DNA of 64,000 nucleotides from NCBI RefSeq assembly GCF_050947875.1, contig NC_134570.1, forward strand, positions 243,776,584 to 243,840,583, written 5' to 3'. Below, in pieces: positions 61,882 through 64,000 of this stretch. A program made the position numbers and the translations under genes. Origin of the DNA: Dermacentor variabilis. Taxonomy: Eukaryota > Arthropoda > Arachnida > Ixodida > Ixodidae. Under the pieces are notes generated by a model, which saw only the letters and a list, made by a program, of their open reading frames with translations, was not told where the DNA came from and made no database searches. Positions within the stretch are counted from its first letter, which is position 1; the number at the start of each line of letters is the position of its first letter.

Positions 61882-63183
61882 ATGACTGAATACGCCTGCC
61901 AGATTCCCGAAGGTTCTGACGCGGCTTCAAGGCAAGCACCTGGCGTTCCGTGGCAATACTACCGGGTGCCACTCACTTTCGGAGGAAAAGCCGGAGAAGA
62001 TGTCGACGAGTGGCTCACAAACTACCGAAGGGTGAGCCGATCTAACGGTTGGAACTCGACCGCACAGTTGTCAAATGTTGTGTTTTCCCTTACCGACACA
62101 GCACTCGTCTGGTATGAGAATCACGAAGACACGCTAACTTCATGGGAGCTTTTCGTAGAGGAGCTCAGAGCGTGTTTTGGAGACTCTAGCGCAAAAAAGA
62201 AACGCGCCGAACAGACGCTTTCGCAAAGAGCTCAGATTCCCGGCGAGACCTGCACGACTTATATCGAAGAAGTGCTGAAACTACGTAAAATAGTCAACTC
62301 TCAAATGTCTGAAGATGACAAAGTTGGACATTTGTTGAAAGGAATAGCCGAAGACGTATACAATTTTTTGATCGGCAAAGAAAGCTTGGATTCCGTGTCT
62401 GACGTCATTCGCCACTGCGGGACCTTCGAGACGCTGAAGATGCGACGGATAATACCGAAGTTCGGTCGCCTGGCTAATGTCACAACGGTGGCAAGTGTAG
62501 ACCCGAGTTCGTGTGTTGACCTTCCATCAACAATACGGCAGATTGTTCGCGAAGAGTTGCTCCATCGGGAAGAGATGTACCGTTGCACACCCGGCATCGC
62601 TGGTGCGTACTTACCACACGAGATGCGAAACACGGCCGTTTCGACCGCATGGCAACCCACGGTTCACTCAGCAACCGTCGAGTATAGGTCTACCCCACAA
62701 ACGAGAGGGACCCGAAGCTATCAAGATCATGACTACGACCAACGCCCTCGCCGCACGCACGCCTCCGGGCCGCCGATGCCTAGCCATGATGAATGGGACC
62801 CACCTGCTGGCTATGCAGTCGACAGCAACATGCGTGACTACGTGCAAGAAGATCGAAATTTGCGGCATCTGCCGGTCTGTTTCCAATGCGGTGTCGCGGG
62901 CCACATAGCGAGATTTTGCAATCGTCGCCCAACAACGTGGAATCGTCGATCGGGGTCTTCAACAAGGACCACACCTCCTACGAGGACAACTCAACAGCCA
63001 TGCACCACCTCTTGGTCAGCTGGCGTCCCTCCTGGCAACGATTACTGGCAGAGAAGCTTCCGGAGCCGCTCGCCGGCATCTGACAGGAGTTTGACGCCAC
63101 CGCCAGCTTCTCGTGCACCGCGTTTACGTCACTCTCCATCGCCAGTGCGCCGCTCAGCCTCGCCTTCACAACCGGAAAATTAG
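61882..63183 (+). CDS. gag: Gag of element F (433 aa)
   Basis: ATG 61882 to TAG 63181-63183. The capsid region has VPLTFGGKAGEDVDEWLTNY, WYENHEDTLTSWELF, SQRAQIPGETCTTYIEEV and MSEDDKVGHLLKGI, matching Gag of element C (VPKVFHGDVFEDVEDWLAQF, WYENREGLLKSW). One CCHC knuckle, CFQCGVAGHIARFC, lies at residues about 333-346. A Ser/Arg/Pro-rich tail ends SPSQPEN-stop. No defects. Gag builds the particle and binds the RNA. Pol overlaps in the -1 frame from GGAAAATTA (63174-63182). Confidence 0.92.
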   Translation: MTEYACQIPEGSDAASRQAPGVPWQYYRVPLTFGGKAGEDVDEWLTNYRRVSRSNGWNSTAQLSNVVFSLTDTALVWYENHEDTLTSWELFVEELRACFGDSSAKKKRAEQTLSQRAQIPGETCTTYIEEVLKLRKIVNSQMSEDDKVGHLLKGIAEDVYNFLIGKESLDSVSDVIRHCGTFETLKMRRIIPKFGRLANVTTVASVDPSSCVDLPSTIRQIVREELLHREEMYRCTPGIAGAYLPHEMRNTAVSTAWQPTVHSATVEYRSTPQTRGTRSYQDHDYDQRPRRTHASGPPMPSHDEWDPPAGYAVDSNMRDYVQEDRNLRHLPVCFQCGVAGHIARFCNRRPTTWNRRSGSSTRTTPPTRTTQQPCTTSWSAGVPPGNDYWQRSFRSRSPASDRSLTPPPASRAPRLRHSPSPVRRSASPSQPEN

Positions 63184-64000
63184 CTAGCGCGGCCGATGGG
63201 GGTGAGGTCGCTCGACACGTGCTATCGACAGAAATGCCCCCTGCAGTTGCTATGATTAAGAACAAAGTGCATGTACTTGTTGATGGTGTTCCTACAATGG
63301 CTTTAGTGGATACCGGGGCAACTGTATCCGTAATGAGTCTCGGTTTTAAAGGTCGGTTGGGGCGCAAAGTTGTATTTCCGTGGGACCAGGCTGCAACATT
63401 TTGTGGAGTGAGTGGCGAGTCGTTGCGCCCTGTTTGTGTGTGCACTGCTGAAGTGTCCCTGGCTGGTGGAGTTTTCGCGACGGAGTTTGTAGTTATTCCC
63501 CGATCGACGCACGAAGTGATTTTGGGCATCGACTTTTTGCGGCAGTGTGGTGCGACCGTTGATTGTCGCACGGGGGAAGTTTGCGTCGATGACCATGTTT
63601 CGTCCGGGCTCTTAGAGGAGACTTGCAGTCAAGGTGAACTTTGTGTGTCTGCAGATACTGTTGTGCCTGCGTCCACCTCGGTGTGCGTGCCGGTTGTATG
63701 TCGCGGTGAAGTTCCCGGCAGTTTCGATGCCTCCGTAGAGCCAATGCATCTAAATTGTGTGAAGAAGAACGTTTTTGTCCCTCATTGTGTGGTATCCATC
63801 GACAACGGGCGTGCTGGCTTGTGGACGGTCAACTGCTCGGCAGAACCCGTCCTGCTTCCAGACGGCTTGAAACTCGCCTACTTTACAGAATACACGTCTT
63901 CGTCCGTAGCCGTACTAACAGACTCGCCGTGTGAACCTGCTGACGCTCGCCAAGTCTCAGACAAAAAGCTTCTGTCGATGATAAACAAGTCGCTCAGCAC
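63174..64000 (+). CDS. pol: Pol N-terminus (protease) of element F, partial
   Basis: Open in the -1 frame from the Gag end to the window edge. Retropepsin: VLVDGVPTMALVDTGATVSV (active site near 63310) and HEVILGIDFLRQCGATVDC near 63510-63550. Downstream is the spacer to RT with DTVVPASTSVCVPVVC, as in elements A and C. No start codon is needed if made by frameshift; the in-frame ATG at 63232 is an alternative. Confidence 0.88.

Larger units (their letters stand above)
61627..64000 (+). mobile_element. Ty3 element F, intact 5' part, continues beyond window
   Basis: Short LTR, primer site, complete Gag and an open protease region to the window end, with no stop or frameshift seen. Inserted into LINE L2. 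Confidence 0.9.

Overview
The window is a repeat-dense stretch of an arthropod nuclear genome, most likely a hard tick (Ixodida). This is an inference from a tRNA-derived SINE of the Ruka-like type, Ty3/mdg4-type LTR elements, Penelope-like, RTE/BovB-like and CR1-like elements, and a lack of bacterial gene organisation. I see no certain host gene, rRNA operon or CRISPR. Almost all coding sequence is transposon-derived and most of it is broken.

Layout. 1-5409: decayed + strand Ty3 element (A), with an unclassified insertion splitting its Gag zinc knuckle. 5410-19574: + oriented satellite (about 242-bp unit), split by an RNase H-type LINE (5790-16931, 8-bp target duplication) that carries a TTAA-flanked DNA element (6155-7640), a 3' fragment of a Ty3 element (9307-about 10256) and a second copy of that Ty3 family (10895-14469, ATAT duplication). 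19575-21123: 5' part of a CR1-like LINE with promoter monomers. 21124-22074: unassigned DNA with a 298-bp-spaced repeat. 22075-22370 and 44665-45080: two halves of a Penelope-like GIY-YIG endonuclease.

The Penelope halves are separated by a 22.3-kb segment (22371-44662) bounded by inverted repeats and a TA duplication; removing it rejoins the endonuclease reading frame exactly. This giant TIR element, or composite of two TIR ends, is the most notable object here. Inside it are a block of three tRNA-like SINE heads (22568-23447), long AT-rich DNA, a young Ty3 element (C, 29482-34960), weak candidate exons on the minus strand, several SINEs, and a full-length RTE-type LINE with a tRNA-like 5' end (41193-44372) nested in a SINE.

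45081-53590: the same satellite in the opposite orientation, split by LTR element D (46557-52018). 53591-61626: a minus-strand LINE split by a + strand CR1-like LINE (54614-60168) with five and a half 214-bp promoter monomers. 61627-64000: the intact start of Ty3 element F (152-bp LTR, Gag, protease), running off the window.

The genes do not form a host pathway. They are replication modules (Gag, protease, RT, RNase H, integrase, endonuclease) of at least nine nested elements, whose insertion order can be read from target-site duplications and restored reading frames.
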